DNA of 52,156 bases from Nitrospina sp. UBA6727 (GTDB taxonomy: Bacteria; Nitrospinota; Nitrospinia; Nitrospinales; VA-1). Shown piece after piece: positions 16,747 to 25,423 of this stretch. Position 1 is the stretch's first letter, and the number at the start of each line of letters is the position of its first letter. Below the pieces are notes generated by a model. The model did no database searches and had not been told where the DNA came from. It worked only from the letters and a program-made list of their open reading frames with translations. The position numbers were made by a program, and so were the translations under genes. The stretch covers positions 1-52,156 of the forward strand of contig DKID01000027.1 in assembly GCA_002454045.1 (NCBI GenBank). The letters are read 5' to 3'.

Positions 16747-18039
16747 TCAGGATTTGAACGCGGCGCTGAGTTGGATGGTTTGTTCCCGATTCGGTCCCGT
16801 GGAAATCATCATGAACGGAGTTTCGAGAAGCGCGCTCAACCGTTCGACATAACGTCTGGCGTTGTCGGGCAACTGATCGTATTCCCGTATCCCGATGGTG
16901 CTTTCCGACCAGCCGTCAAACTCGGTGTAAATCGGTTCGCAATTTTCGAGGACTACGGGGTCGGCGGGCATGTCGGAAAATATTTTCCCTGCGTGTTTGT
17001 AACCGGTGCAAACTTTGACGGTTTTGAATCCATCCAGCACGTCGATTTTCGTGAGGACCAGCGCGTCGATGCCGTTGAGGTTAATGCCGTATCGGGCGAC
17101 CACTAAATCGAACCACCCGCAGCGCCGCGGTCTGCCAGTGGTTGCGCCAAACTCGTGCCCGACCTCGCCCATGCGTTGACCGTTTTCATCCGACAATTCG
17201 GTTGGGAACGGACCTTCGCCGACGCGGGTGGTGTAGGCTTTGATCACCCCCAGCACGCGGTCAACTTTGGTCGGCGGAATGCCAAGTCCGGTGCAGGCGC
17301 CGCCCGCCGTTGAGTTGGATGAAGTCACGAACGGGTAAGTGCCGTGGTCGACATCCAACATCGTCCCCTGCGCGCCTTCGCACAAAACGTTTTTCCCCTG
17401 CTTGATTTTGTCGCGCATGAGAACGTGAGTGTCGGCAATATATTTCACGATGGTTTCCCGGTAACTCATCAACTCATCGAACAGATGGTTGAACTCGGGC
17501 AAGTCCGTGTCGTAAAGACTTTTCAAAACTTTTTTTTTCTCGCGGTAATTGGCTTGCAACCGTTCCTTCAAAAAAGTTGCGTCGCGGAGATCGCAGGTAC
17601 GAATTCCCGCGCGCGCGATTTTGTCGGCGTAGGATGGGCCGATGCCTCTTCCCGTCGTGCCGATTTTCTGAAAGCCGCTGCCTTTTTCCCGACTCTTGTC
17701 GCTGGCGCCGTGATAAGTCATGATGATGTTGGCGCGGTCGCTGATGACGAGACGGTCGCGCAGATTGACGCCGGCTTCCTCTATCGCGCGCATTTCCGCC
17801 ACCAACGCCGCGGGGTCTAACACCACGCCGTTGCCGATCACGCACAATTTATTTTTGTGGAAAATTCCGGACGGGATGAGGTGCAGGACAAATTGTTTCC
17901 CGTCGAGAAAAATGGTGTGCCCGGCGTTGTGCCCTCCTTGATACCGCGCCACCACGTCGGCGTCTTCGGCAAGCGAGTCGATGATTTTCCCCTTACCTTC
18001 GTCGCCCCACTGCATTCCCACCACCACCACCACCGACAT
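16747..18039 (-). CDS. purA: Adenylosuccinate synthetase
   Basis: Makes adenylosuccinate from IMP, aspartate and GTP in AMP synthesis. A 430-residue protein from the ATG at 18039, which has a GGGGG ribosome site just upstream; the frame is open to 18135 but that is leader. Motifs: GMQWGDEGKGKIID phosphate loop, DHGTYPFVTSSNSTAGG, and GRPRRCGWFDLVV. A strong promoter lies about 55-83 bases upstream. It faces the acyl-CoA ligase divergently. Confidence 0.97.
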   Translation of the reverse strand: MSVVVVVGMQWGDEGKGKIIDSLAEDADVVARYQGGHNAGHTIFLDGKQFVLHLIPSGIFHKNKLCVIGNGVVLDPAALVAEMRAIEEAGVNLRDRLVISDRANIIMTYHGASDKSREKGSGFQKIGTTGRGIGPSYADKIARAGIRTCDLRDATFLKERLQANYREKKKVLKSLYDTDLPEFNHLFDELMSYRETIVKYIADTHVLMRDKIKQGKNVLCEGAQGTMLDVDHGTYPFVTSSNSTAGGACTGLGIPPTKVDRVLGVIKAYTTRVGEGPFPTELSDENGQRMGEVGHEFGATTGRPRRCGWFDLVVARYGINLNGIDALVLTKIDVLDGFKTVKVCTGYKHAGKIFSDMPADPVVLENCEPIYTEFDGWSESTIGIREYDQLPDNARRYVERLSALLETPFMMISTGPNREQTIQLSAAFKS

Positions 18040-18093
18040 AAGTCGCCCCCGATAAACGCCGCGAATGAATAAAGTTTGCGCCCGCCGCGCGGC

Positions 18094-18122
18094 ATTATCC
18101 TCACCCGCCGCCGCCTTGTCAA
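18094..18122 (-). promoter_or_regulatory. Strong promoter of purA
   Basis: On the minus strand TTGACA (18122-18117), 17 bases, GATAAT (18099-18094), five of six consensus at -10 and perfect at -35. Start of transcription is expected near 18087, giving a leader of about 48 bases to the purA ATG. Confidence 0.7.
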
Positions 18123-18186
18123 CCGCCGACCGCAAGGGCGACGGGCAACCCGCAAGCGCGGAAACAACCGCCGTAAATTTTTTCCT

Positions 18187-18211
18187 TTGAACAACAGGCG
18201 CGGAGTATAAT
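18187..18211 (+). promoter_or_regulatory. Possible promoter of the acyl-CoA ligase gene
   Basis: A perfect TATAAT lies at 18206-18211, 51 bases before the TTG start. The nearest -35-like TTGAAC (18187-18192) is only 13 bases away, so the -35 is uncertain. Confidence 0.4.
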
Positions 18212-18262
18212 TCGCGACAACATTGAAAAAGTACGACAACTCAAATATCAGGAGCGTGAAAA

Positions 18263-19801
18263 TTGGCCAGCGAGTTTTTTCGATATTTGCAAGCGCACAA
18301 AAAAAAGAACCCGTCCCATCCCGCAATCATCGACGGGGACACTTGCCTGAGTTACGCAGATTTCGTTTCCCACATCGAACATTTCGCCCGCGCAATATCC
18401 ACACTCGCGCTCACCCGCCGCAGCAAAATCGGCTTGCTGTGTTTGAATCAGAAAGAATACCTCATCGCTTTTTTCGCCGCCTTGCTCAAAGGCGTTCCCG
18501 TCATCCCGTTCAACTTTTTACTCGCGCCCGATGATTTGGCATACATCACCCGCGACGCGGAAATCGACACGCTGGTCGTCGATTCTTTTTTTGTAAAACC
18601 TGAGACGGCGCCCTTTTTCAAATTATTCGCCAACAAAATTCTCATCGGCGCGGCGGACGCGGAACAAACCGGCGACGGAACTTTGCGTTGGGACGAGTTC
18701 ATGGCGAGGGGCAACCGCGGCGGCCCCGTGCAACCGCACGAAAGGGAAGAGCACATCCCCGACGTAATCCTGTACACTTCCGGCACCACCGCCAAACCCA
18801 AAGGCGTCATGCTCGATGAAAAACAATTCGACGCGAATTGCGATGGATTTTTGCAGCACCTTCACTTCACCCCCGAAGACCGCGGGATTGTCGCGCTGCC
18901 GCTGTTTCATTCGTTCGGCAACATCATGGCGTTGGTGTTGTTGCGCTCCGGAGCCACCCTCATTTTGCTCAAACAATTTCAGCCGAAAACTATATTGACA
19001 TCCATCGCCCAGCACCGGGCAACACTCCTGCCGTTGGTGCCGACCATCTATTCATTTTTGGTGGAACTTTACGCGCGCGGCGAGTACGACATTTCTTCGT
19101 TGCGCTATTGCATTTCCGGCGGCGCGTCTTTGCCCGAAACTCTGCTGAAAAAAGTTGAAGACGGATTGGGCGTCACCGTCATCGAAGGTTATGGCTTGAC
19201 CGAAACTTCGCCGGTAATCGCCGTGAACAAAATGCAAGACGGCAGCGTGCCCGGCTCCGTGGGTCCCGTCTTGCCAAACGTCGCGGTGGAAATTGTCGAC
19301 GATGCTGGAAAACCCGTCGCGCCGCGGCAAGTCGGGGAGATTCGGGTGCGCGGCGAAACGGTGATGAAAGGTTACTGGAACAAGCCCGACGAAACCGCCG
19401 CGACTTTGTCCGCCGATGGTTGGCTGAGCACCGGGGACTTGGGACATCTGGATGAAAAAGGGCGACTCTTTATTTCCGCCGGCAGGAAGAAAGACCTCAT
19501 CATCCGTGCCGGGGAAAACGTTTCGCCGTTGGCGATTGAAAACGTCGTGATGAATCATCCCGCCGTTGCGGAAGTGGCGGCGGTGGGCGTTGCCGATGAA
19601 CGGGTGGGAGAAAAAGTAAAAGTGTTCGCGGTGTTGCATCAAGGACGCCACGCCACCGATCAGGAACTAAAAGATTTGTGCAAGAAAAAATTGCCCGCGT
19701 TCATGGTCCCCGACCATTTTCAGTTTGCGGAATCTTTACCGAAAAACGCCGCCGGGAAAATCCTGAAATCCGAACTCCGCAAAACGCCGCCGGGGAAATA
19801 G
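18263..19801 (+). CDS. AMP-dependent acyl-CoA synthetase
   Basis: A 512-residue ANL-family enzyme that activates an acid to acyl-AMP then acyl-CoA. It starts at TTG 18263, with AGGAG eight bases upstream (18250-18254). The ATP loop LYTSGTTAKPKGVML, GYGLTETSPV, the STGDLGHLDEKG adenylation site, GRKKDLIIRAGENV hinge and the C-terminal catalytic lysine in NAAGKILKSEL are present. The type is long-chain-fatty-acid ligase-like (FadD), but the acyl chain is not readable from sequence. It stands alone, divergent from purA and convergent with the FGE-fold gene. Confidence 0.93.
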   Translation: MASEFFRYLQAHKKKNPSHPAIIDGDTCLSYADFVSHIEHFARAISTLALTRRSKIGLLCLNQKEYLIAFFAALLKGVPVIPFNFLLAPDDLAYITRDAEIDTLVVDSFFVKPETAPFFKLFANKILIGAADAEQTGDGTLRWDEFMARGNRGGPVQPHEREEHIPDVILYTSGTTAKPKGVMLDEKQFDANCDGFLQHLHFTPEDRGIVALPLFHSFGNIMALVLLRSGATLILLKQFQPKTILTSIAQHRATLLPLVPTIYSFLVELYARGEYDISSLRYCISGGASLPETLLKKVEDGLGVTVIEGYGLTETSPVIAVNKMQDGSVPGSVGPVLPNVAVEIVDDAGKPVAPRQVGEIRVRGETVMKGYWNKPDETAATLSADGWLSTGDLGHLDEKGRLFISAGRKKDLIIRAGENVSPLAIENVVMNHPAVAEVAAVGVADERVGEKVKVFAVLHQGRHATDQELKDLCKKKLPAFMVPDHFQFAESLPKNAAGKILKSELRKTPPGK

Positions 19802-19841
19802 CAAGCGCGCCGCCGTCACCGTCATCCCGCCGCCGCTTTCG
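19802..19841. repeat. Low-complexity GCC/GTC-rich intergenic tract
   Basis: Forty bases between two convergent genes read GCGCGCCGCCGTCACCGTC-like triplets. Same family of tract as at 22845 and 28477; no terminator hairpin is seen. Confidence 0.45.
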
Positions 19842-21152
19842 TCAGAGAGCGCAACGGAAACCGATGCCTTCGATGCGGTAATCGGTTTGGAATCCTTTGC
19901 GCGCCGCCGACCGCTGGCTGCTCGCGTCCGTCTCCCACGCTCCTCCGCGCAGGACTTTTGCATTGCCGCCGCCGCGGCGGTCGGTGGGATTGGAACGGTC
20001 GGGTCCTCGCGGATTATCTTTCGGGCTGTTGCGGTAATATCTTTCTTCGAACCAGTCCGCCACCCATTCGTGAACATTCCCCGCCATGTCGTGGAGTCCA
20101 AACGGATTCGCCGGGAATGAACCGACGGGGGACGTGTTGGCAAATCCGTCGGACAAGTTTTCGGTGCGAATGTTCAAGCCGCATTTGCTGTCGCAAAAAT
20201 TTGCTTGCGAAGCATCGAATGCGTTGCCCCAATAATATTTCGTATTGGTTTTGCCGCGCGCGGCGTATTCCCATTCCGCTTCGGTCGGCAAACGCTTGTC
20301 GGATTTTTTACAGTATTCGTCTGCCTCGTGCCAGGTGACCATTTCCACGGGGCGGTCGGCGCCCTTAAACCGTGACGGGTTGTGCCCCATCGCCGCTTGA
20401 AAAAATCTTTGGCTCACTTCGAACTTATCCATTTGGAATGGTTGCAAGCAGACTTCGTGCACCGGCATTTCTGACGCGGTGCCATTCGCGCTACCCATTT
20501 TGAAACACCCGCCGTCGAGTTTCATCATCGCAACTTGACCGGAAGACCCGGCGGCGGCGATCAATTTATTTTCAACTTTGGCGTGCAATTCCTGCACATA
20601 CGCGTAAACGCCGCTGGGGACTCCTTGATATTTAATCGTGGCGGCGGCGTGCGGGACGAGAAGCATCTTCCCGGTTTTTAAGTTGAAGAGACGATAATGC
20701 CGCGCGGATTTTTTGGCTTCGCCGTCCACATAATTTCTCATATTATTTCTGCCGCTGTCGGGGGTGATGACGCTTTCGTCGACGATCTCCGCTTCGAACG
20801 GTTCGGGGTCGCCGTCAATCGTGACGACGACTATGTTTCGCGTGGTCACCTCCATCGCCAAAATGCGGTCCACCAATTTTTTGGTTTCGTCGTATTTTTT
20901 CAACTGCAACTTGACTTCGGCCAGGGAGCGCATGACCCGCCAATTTTCTGGATCCATTTGCAGGGCGGCGGCGTAATGCTTTTCGGCTTCGCGGATTTTC
21001 CCCTGCGCTAATTTTGTATCGCCGGCAATCGTTTCATCGACCACGCCGGCAAACCCCGCGGCTGGGAACAAGAAAATGCTCAAGCAAAAAATACACGCTG
21101 CGCTTTTAAGAAATGTGAACGGGGCGGCCATCGTTATCCAACTCCTGTGCAC
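19842..21152 (-). CDS. Exported FGE-fold (SUMF1-like) protein with TPR segment
   Basis: A 436-residue protein with a signal peptide (FLKSAACIFCLSIFLF, cleavage near GFA), a TPR-like stretch (AEKHYAAALQMDPENWRVM, about 55-100), a beta-rich middle, and a formylglycine-generating-enzyme-sulfatase domain from about 205 (GGCFKMGS, MDKFEVSQRFF, RLPTEAEWEYAARG, MAGNVHEWVADW, LRGGAW, IGFRC). True FGE has two active cysteines after RGGSW; here the segment is WETDASSQRSAARKG without them, so oxidation to formylglycine is unlikely and a binding role is more likely. ATGs at 21152 or 21131 both fit. It is not next to a sulfatase. Confidence 0.88.
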   Translation of the reverse strand: MHRSWITMAAPFTFLKSAACIFCLSIFLFPAAGFAGVVDETIAGDTKLAQGKIREAEKHYAAALQMDPENWRVMRSLAEVKLQLKKYDETKKLVDRILAMEVTTRNIVVVTIDGDPEPFEAEIVDESVITPDSGRNNMRNYVDGEAKKSARHYRLFNLKTGKMLLVPHAAATIKYQGVPSGVYAYVQELHAKVENKLIAAAGSSGQVAMMKLDGGCFKMGSANGTASEMPVHEVCLQPFQMDKFEVSQRFFQAAMGHNPSRFKGADRPVEMVTWHEADEYCKKSDKRLPTEAEWEYAARGKTNTKYYWGNAFDASQANFCDSKCGLNIRTENLSDGFANTSPVGSFPANPFGLHDMAGNVHEWVADWFEERYYRNSPKDNPRGPDRSNPTDRRGGGNAKVLRGGAWETDASSQRSAARKGFQTDYRIEGIGFRCAL

Positions 21153-21221
21153 GCGAAAGTTAAATTGGGTCGGCGGGCATTATAACAACAGAAAGATTTC
21201 TCTCCAAATCGGCGCCCGCCG

Positions 21222-21428
21222 TTATTTTTTTTCGCGGGATTTTTCCTCCTCGTCGTCGAGATTTTCGGCGGCGGGATTTTGGTCGCCTTCGCGCTTTTCG
21301 TCCCGCGCCTTCTGCGCTTTGGCGTCCTGCTCCGACTTTTGTTTTTTGAGGTCGCCCCAGCCCGAGTCTGTCTTTTTCTTTTTGTTGTGCCGGTCTCTGC
21401 GGGGAAAATAATCAATCTCGTCGATCAT
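21222..21428 (-). CDS. Hypothetical small charged protein
   Basis: A 68-residue, highly charged protein (MIDEIDYFPRRDRHNKKKK, then KQKSEQDAKAQKARDEKREG, ending in an acidic LDDEEEKSREKK). The ATG at 21428 has GGGAC about 6 bases upstream; the frame extends to 21494 without support. No membrane segment and no known family; it is probably disordered. It follows the FGE-fold gene's start by about 70 bases on the same strand. Confidence 0.5.
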   Translation of the reverse strand: MIDEIDYFPRRDRHNKKKKTDSGWGDLKKQKSEQDAKAQKARDEKREGDQNPAAENLDDEEEKSREKK

Positions 21429-21503
21429 GGTTGTCCCAATGTTTTGTCGCGTGCGATGAACAACGCGATGCGCCACGGCGACCGCGGCGTGCAATTCGGC
21501 GGA

Positions 21504-21594
21504 CTCATCATCATCGCCGTCACCACCACCGTCGTCACCGTCACCGTCATCGTCGCGCCGCCGCCGACCTTCGTCTCCGCGGCGGCGGTGGGGT
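21504..21594. repeat. Trinucleotide-rich low-complexity tract
   Basis: A run of CATCATCATCGCCGTCAC, CACCGTCGTCACCGTCACC and CGCCGCCGCC triplets, about 90 bases long and the longest of its type in the window. It lies in a gap between divergent genes. Confidence 0.7.
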
Positions 21595-21605
21595 GGCGAA
21601 GGATG

Positions 21606-21634
21606 TTGAAAATATAGCGCCGACCTTTTATACT
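21606..21634 (+). promoter_or_regulatory. Promoter of the epimerase transcript
   Basis: TTGAAA (21606-21611), 17 bases, TATACT (21629-21634). Start of transcription near 21641 would give a leader of about 175 bases before the epimerase ATG. Confidence 0.6.
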
Positions 21635-21700
21635 CCGCTTGCTGGTTTTCCGTTTTTCCGCGAACCTTGTTTTATCACTTTCCGCCGAGTTTTTACAGGG

Positions 21701-21820
21701 ATGAAAATATTTTTCGTTTTTCGTTGCGGGCGAATAATTGCCGATGAAAAAACGCAGGCGGCGGATTCATCTAAAAAAAGTCCTTCCTTGTACATAGGTA
21801 CAAACTTATTCCGAATATGA
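21701..21820 (+). CDS. Possible 39-residue leader peptide
   Basis: An ORF from ATG 21701 reads MKIFFVFRCGRIIADEKTQ and ends in TGA at 21818-21820, overlapping the epimerase ATG by four bases (ATGA), the usual sign of translational coupling. It has AGGG directly before the ATG, too close for a good ribosome site. It lies wholly inside the leader of the predicted transcript. It could equally be chance. Confidence 0.25.
   Translation: MKIFFVFRCGRIIADEKTQAADSSKKSPSLYIGTNLFRI
21788..21803. promoter_or_regulatory. Palindrome TTGTAC-ATAG-GTACAA, operator-like
   Basis: A perfect 6-base inverted repeat with a 4-base centre lies 14 bases before the epimerase ATG. It lacks a T-run and is too short for a terminator. 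It could be a dimeric repressor site or a small hairpin over the ribosome site. Confidence 0.4.
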
Positions 21821-22821
21821 AAATCCTGGTTACCGGCGCGGCGGGATTCATTGGCTTTCACGTTGCGAAACGATTGCTTGATTCCGGCCACGAAGTCGTC
21901 GGATTGGATAACGTCAACGACTACTACGACGTCGGTCTAAAAAACGCTCGCCTGAAAATTCTCGCGGACTATGATTGGTTTGTATTTTATAAAGACGATT
22001 TGGAAGACAGCGCGGCGGTGCAACGATTGTTTCAAAAAGAAACGCCGCAACGAGTAATCCACCTCGCCGCGCAGGCCGGAGTCCGCTACTCCATCCAGCA
22101 CCCGGAAGTTTATGTGCAAAGCAATATCGTTGGAACGTTCAACGTTTTGGAAGGTTGCCGCCGCGGCGGAGTGGAGCATCTTGTCTACGCTTCTTCCAGT
22201 TCGGTTTACGGACTCAGCACCAAATATCCGTTTTCCGTTGCGGATGATGTCGGTCATCCCGTTTCATTTTACGGCGCCACGAAAATAGCCAACGAACGGA
22301 TGGCACATTCTTATTCGCATCTTTACCGAATCCCCACGACGGGACTTAGATTTTTTACGGTGTATGGTCCGTGGGGACGACCCGATATGGCGTACTTTTT
22401 ATTCACGCGGAACATCCTCGCCGCCAAGCCCATTGACATTTACAACCACGGAAACATGGAACGCGATTTCACTTATATCGATGACGTCGTCGAAGGCGTG
22501 ATTCAAGTGGTGAACAAATTGCCCGCGCCCGCCCGCGATTGGAATAGCGCCGCGCCTGACCCTTCGTCGTCATCGGCGCCTTACCGACTTTATAATATCG
22601 GCTCCAATGCTCCGGTTGCGTTGATGGATTACGTTCGCGAAATCGAAAAAAATTTGGGGATGAAAGCGAAATTAAATCTGTTGCCTATGCAGGACGGCGA
22701 CTTTCAAAAATCCCACGCCGACATTCATACTCTCGTCCGGGATTTCGGATACGAACCAAAACACTCCATCGCATCCGGGGTGAAAAAGTTCGTCGAATGG
22801 TATGTGGATTATTACCGTTGA
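21817..22821 (+). CDS. UDP-glucuronate-type NAD-dependent epimerase
   Basis: A 334-residue extended SDR enzyme that interconverts sugar nucleotides (probably UDP-glucuronate to UDP-galacturonate) for surface polysaccharide. The NAD loop is GAAGFIGFH (8-15), followed by the family's LDNVNDYYDVGLKNARLK, then the active Y152-x3-K156 (FYGATK), and RFFTVYGPWGRPDMA. UDP-galactose 4-epimerase and CDP-type enzymes are less likely because of the NDYYD stretch. It stands alone, without other polysaccharide genes. Confidence 0.92.
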   Translation: MKILVTGAAGFIGFHVAKRLLDSGHEVVGLDNVNDYYDVGLKNARLKILADYDWFVFYKDDLEDSAAVQRLFQKETPQRVIHLAAQAGVRYSIQHPEVYVQSNIVGTFNVLEGCRRGGVEHLVYASSSSVYGLSTKYPFSVADDVGHPVSFYGATKIANERMAHSYSHLYRIPTTGLRFFTVYGPWGRPDMAYFLFTRNILAAKPIDIYNHGNMERDFTYIDDVVEGVIQVVNKLPAPARDWNSAAPDPSSSSAPYRLYNIGSNAPVALMDYVREIEKNLGMKAKLNLLPMQDGDFQKSHADIHTLVRDFGYEPKHSIASGVKKFVEWYVDYYR

Positions 22822-22888
22822 AAAATATCAATCGGGAAAACTTCCCCTGCGTCACCCCGCCGCCGTTGCGACTGACGTTGCGCCGCCG
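22822..22888. repeat. Low-complexity GTC/GCC tract between convergent genes
   Basis: About bases 22845-22888 read GTCACCCCGCCGCCGTTGCG and similar, related to tracts at 28477 and 33204. No coding sense and no clear hairpin terminator. Confidence 0.5.
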
Positions 22889-23791
22889 TCACCGTTGCGC
22901 GGCGGACCATCGGGCGTAGAAGCCGCTCGGCAAGTTTAGTCCGGATGACAAATCTGGGACGAACATTTCCCCCGTTTCGAAGCGGTCTTTTTCGCCGAGC
23001 TTGACGTAGGTGCGCAACATATTTTCGAGAGTCAATGCGGAGAAACCCGGCGAGTGCGTGGTGAAAAGTAAAAATACCGGGGAGTCGCTGAGGATGTTTT
23101 GGCAGGCTTCCATGAACTCCGACAATTTGTTTTCGATTTTCCAAACTTCCCCGCGGGGACCTCTGCCAAACGACGGCGGGTCCATAACGATCGCGTCGTA
23201 TTTTTTTCCGCGGCGGTGCTCCCTCTGCATGTAACTCATCGCGTCGTCGGCAATCCAGCGAACCGGTCGGTCGCCTAATCCGGAAAGTTGCAAATTTTTT
23301 TTCGCCCAAGTGACCGAAGCTTTTGACGCATCGATGTGGGTGACGTGGGCGCCGACCGAAGCCGCCGCTAAAGTGCTGGCGCCGGTGTAACCGAAAACGT
23401 TGAGCACTTGTATTTTTTCGCCGCGCCGCCGTTTCAGTTGCTCCATAATCCACAGCCAGTTGAGCGCTTGCTCGGGGAAAATCCCGATGTGCCCGAACCC
23501 GGTGGGCCGAATTTTGAAGACGAGATGACGGAACTGAATTTCCCATCCTTCCCGCAAATCGTCGGTGAAAAATTTCCACTCCCCGCCCGTCTCTTTACCT
23601 TTGAAATATTTGTATTCCCCTTCGGCTTTTTTCCATTCGTCCGGCGGAAGGGACTTGGGCCAGATGGCTTGCGGCGCGGGGCGGATGAAACGATGGCGAC
23701 CAACCTGCTCTAACTTTTGGAACGCGCCGGTGTCCAGCAACTGGTAGCCGAACTGGTCAAGCGGATAGTCCTGCGATGACGATTGGTTCAT
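22889..23791 (-). CDS. Class I SAM-dependent rRNA methyltransferase, RlmI/RlmK-type
   Basis: A 300-residue methyltransferase. The SAM site VLNVFGYTGASTLAAASVGA and the acidic IDASKASVTWAKKN lead to the catalytic MDPPSFGRG (N/D-P-P-x-F) typical of 23S rRNA m5C enzymes related to RlmI/RlmK. The N-terminal part has a short RFIRPAPQAIWPKSLP region but not the full PUA domain of RlmI, so it is a shorter relative. Convergent with the epimerase. Methylated base not determined by sequence. Confidence 0.9.
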   Translation of the reverse strand: MNQSSSQDYPLDQFGYQLLDTGAFQKLEQVGRHRFIRPAPQAIWPKSLPPDEWKKAEGEYKYFKGKETGGEWKFFTDDLREGWEIQFRHLVFKIRPTGFGHIGIFPEQALNWLWIMEQLKRRRGEKIQVLNVFGYTGASTLAAASVGAHVTHIDASKASVTWAKKNLQLSGLGDRPVRWIADDAMSYMQREHRRGKKYDAIVMDPPSFGRGPRGEVWKIENKLSEFMEACQNILSDSPVFLLFTTHSPGFSALTLENMLRTYVKLGEKDRFETGEMFVPDLSSGLNLPSGFYARWSAAQR

Positions 23792-23839
23792 AAATGTTGA
23801 AAAACTTTTCGCTGCCGGGGTAATTATTGCAAAGCCTCG

Positions 23840-24568
23840 CTACTGAGGAACGCTCCGTCCAGCGGAAATTATATCAGAGTTTTGTTGCGCCGAACGGGCG
23901 AGCCAGTTTGCGGGCGGGGGACAGTCAATGACGATTTCCTCTTTGCTGGTGGGGTGATGAAAAAATATACGCCGCGCGTGCAGGGCGATCCGCCCTTCCG
24001 GCAACGCCGAGCGAGCACCATACTTTTCATCGCCGACGATGGGGTGTCCGACGAAGGCGAGTTGCGCGCGGATTTGATGGAACCTGCCGGTGTGCAGATG
24101 AATGTCGAGCAGGCTGGTGCGCTCAAAGTTTTCGATGACTTCGTAATCCAACCGCGCCTCTTTGGCGTCGGGAGTTGCGCGCGGGAACAAAGTCGCCTTG
24201 CGGGATTTTTCTTTTCGCAGATAGTGGGTCAGTTTAGCGCGTCGCGGTTGCGGAGTTCCTTCGACCAAAGCCCGATAGATTTTCGTCGTGGTCTGTTTGC
24301 GAAATTGTTCAGAGAGCCGCGCGGCGCCTTTGGAAGTGCGCGCGAACACGATGACCCCCGACACCGGCCGGTCGAGCCGATGCACCAATCCCAAAAACAC
24401 CTTCCCCGGTTTTTTGTATTCCGTTTTGATCCAGTCCTTCACCTCGTCCATCAAGGAAACTTCGCCGGAGTGGTCGGGTTGGGTGAGCCTTCCCGCGGGT
24501 TTGCGCACGGCTATCAAATGGTTGTCGAGATACAAAATGTCGAGAGGAGGGTCGGGGCGGCGGCTCAA
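23840..24568 (-). CDS. RluA-family pseudouridine synthase
   Basis: A 242-residue RNA-modifying enzyme. The catalytic motif HRLDRPVSG (about 64-72) includes the active aspartate; ILYLDNHLIAVRKPAGRL is the RluA-type start. It has no S4 RNA-binding domain, as in RluA/TruC-type members. Its start codon overlaps the DUF502 gene's end by four bases. The target uridine cannot be assigned. Confidence 0.93.
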   Translation of the reverse strand: MSRRPDPPLDILYLDNHLIAVRKPAGRLTQPDHSGEVSLMDEVKDWIKTEYKKPGKVFLGLVHRLDRPVSGVIVFARTSKGAARLSEQFRKQTTTKIYRALVEGTPQPRRAKLTHYLRKEKSRKATLFPRATPDAKEARLDYEVIENFERTSLLDIHLHTGRFHQIRAQLAFVGHPIVGDEKYGARSALPEGRIALHARRIFFHHPTSKEEIVIDCPPPANWLARSAQQNSDIISAGRSVPQ

Positions 24569-25218
24569 TCTTCATCCTTGCGTTGCAAAGTTTTCAGCAT
24601 CGGCGGCGTGATGATGCCTCCCGAGACGACATACTTGATGCCTTCCTCGATGGTCATGGAAACTTCGGTGAGTTCCTCCGGCGGGCAGAAGATTAGGAAT
24701 CCGGAAGTCGGGTTCGGCATAGTCGGCACAAACACGTTCAGCATATTGCTCGGGGTAATCTGCTGCACCTCTCCGCGCGACTCGCCGGTCACGAACCCGA
24801 TTGCCAAAAGTCCGCGGCGTGGGAACTCAAGCAGGACGACTTTGCGGAAGGCGGACGTATCCGCTGTAGCGATGGATGCAACCACTTGCTTGGAGCCTTT
24901 ATAAATCCGGCGCACGAACGGGATTTTTTCAATCAGGAGTTCGCCGAGTTCAAACAGTTTCTTCCCAAAAAAGTTGGTGGTGAGCCAGCCCACCGTGAGC
25001 ACGATGAGCAAGGTCACCACCAGTCCGAGAAAAGGAATGCGGAAGCCGGCGGGGATGGGCGCGCCGAGTTGAATCAGCAGGTTGGTGAACACCGGCGACA
25101 GCGCGTCGAAGTTTTTAAGCAGAAACTGCAGGATGAACCAAGTCAGCGCGACCGGCAGGGTGATCAACAATCCGGTGATGAAAATGTTTCGCAGTCGGCG
25201 CTGAAATTTTTTAATCAC
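24565..25218 (-). CDS. DUF502 membrane protein
   Basis: A 217-residue protein with two TM helices at about 12-34 (NIFITGLLITLPVALTWF) and about 57-82 (LVVTLLIVLTVGWL), then a cytosolic or periplasmic domain with SIYKGSKQV-like and FVPTMPNPTSGFLIF. These are DUF502 landmarks; some plants have the homologue LCV. No function is established. It overlaps the pseudouridine synthase by four bases, so both are one operon. Confidence 0.9.
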   Translation of the reverse strand: MIKKFQRRLRNIFITGLLITLPVALTWFILQFLLKNFDALSPVFTNLLIQLGAPIPAGFRIPFLGLVVTLLIVLTVGWLTTNFFGKKLFELGELLIEKIPFVRRIYKGSKQVVASIATADTSAFRKVVLLEFPRRGLLAIGFVTGESRGEVQQITPSNMLNVFVPTMPNPTSGFLIFCPPEELTEVSMTIEEGIKYVVSGGIITPPMLKTLQRKDED

Positions 25219-25356
25219 GGCAACAATGACGAGTCAATCAACGGTGGTACGGGTCGGCGAATTTTTTCCAAAGCCTGCGTGGAAATCAGAACGCCGTCAT
25301 TATACTACATAAGGAAAGTTGCGGCGGTCAGCAGATTCCGCACAATTGGTTTGCGC

Positions 25357-25384
25357 TTGACAGCGGCGGGAGAATCGTTAATAT
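25357..25384 (+). promoter_or_regulatory. Promoter of tRNA-Ala
   Basis: TTGACA (25357-25362), 16 bases, TAATAT (25379-25384). Start of transcription near 25391, about 33 bases before the tRNA. Nothing else is seen in the 200-base gap. Confidence 0.6.
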
Positions 25385-25423
25385 CAAAGAATCAATTTTT
25401 CACAAGTCGGATAAAAAATACAT

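Larger units (their letters stand above)
21429..21816. other. Gene-free stretch before the epimerase
   Basis: A 388-base gap. It holds a GTC/GCC trinucleotide tract at 21504-21594, a strong promoter at 21606-21634, a possible 39-codon leader ORF at 21701-21820 and the TTGTAC palindrome at 21788-21803. Beyond these I see nothing. Confidence 0.6.

Noticed and set aside
21504..21594. Repeat tract considered as a CRISPR or minisatellite array
   Set aside because: No constant repeat with unique spacers; the unit is only three bases and irregular.
21788..21803. TTGTAC palindrome as a terminator
   Set aside because: The stem is only six pairs and AT-rich, with no T-run, and it lies directly before a start codon.
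23882..24904. 340-codon plus-strand ORF
   Set aside because: Antisense to the pseudouridine synthase and DUF502 genes, both well supported.
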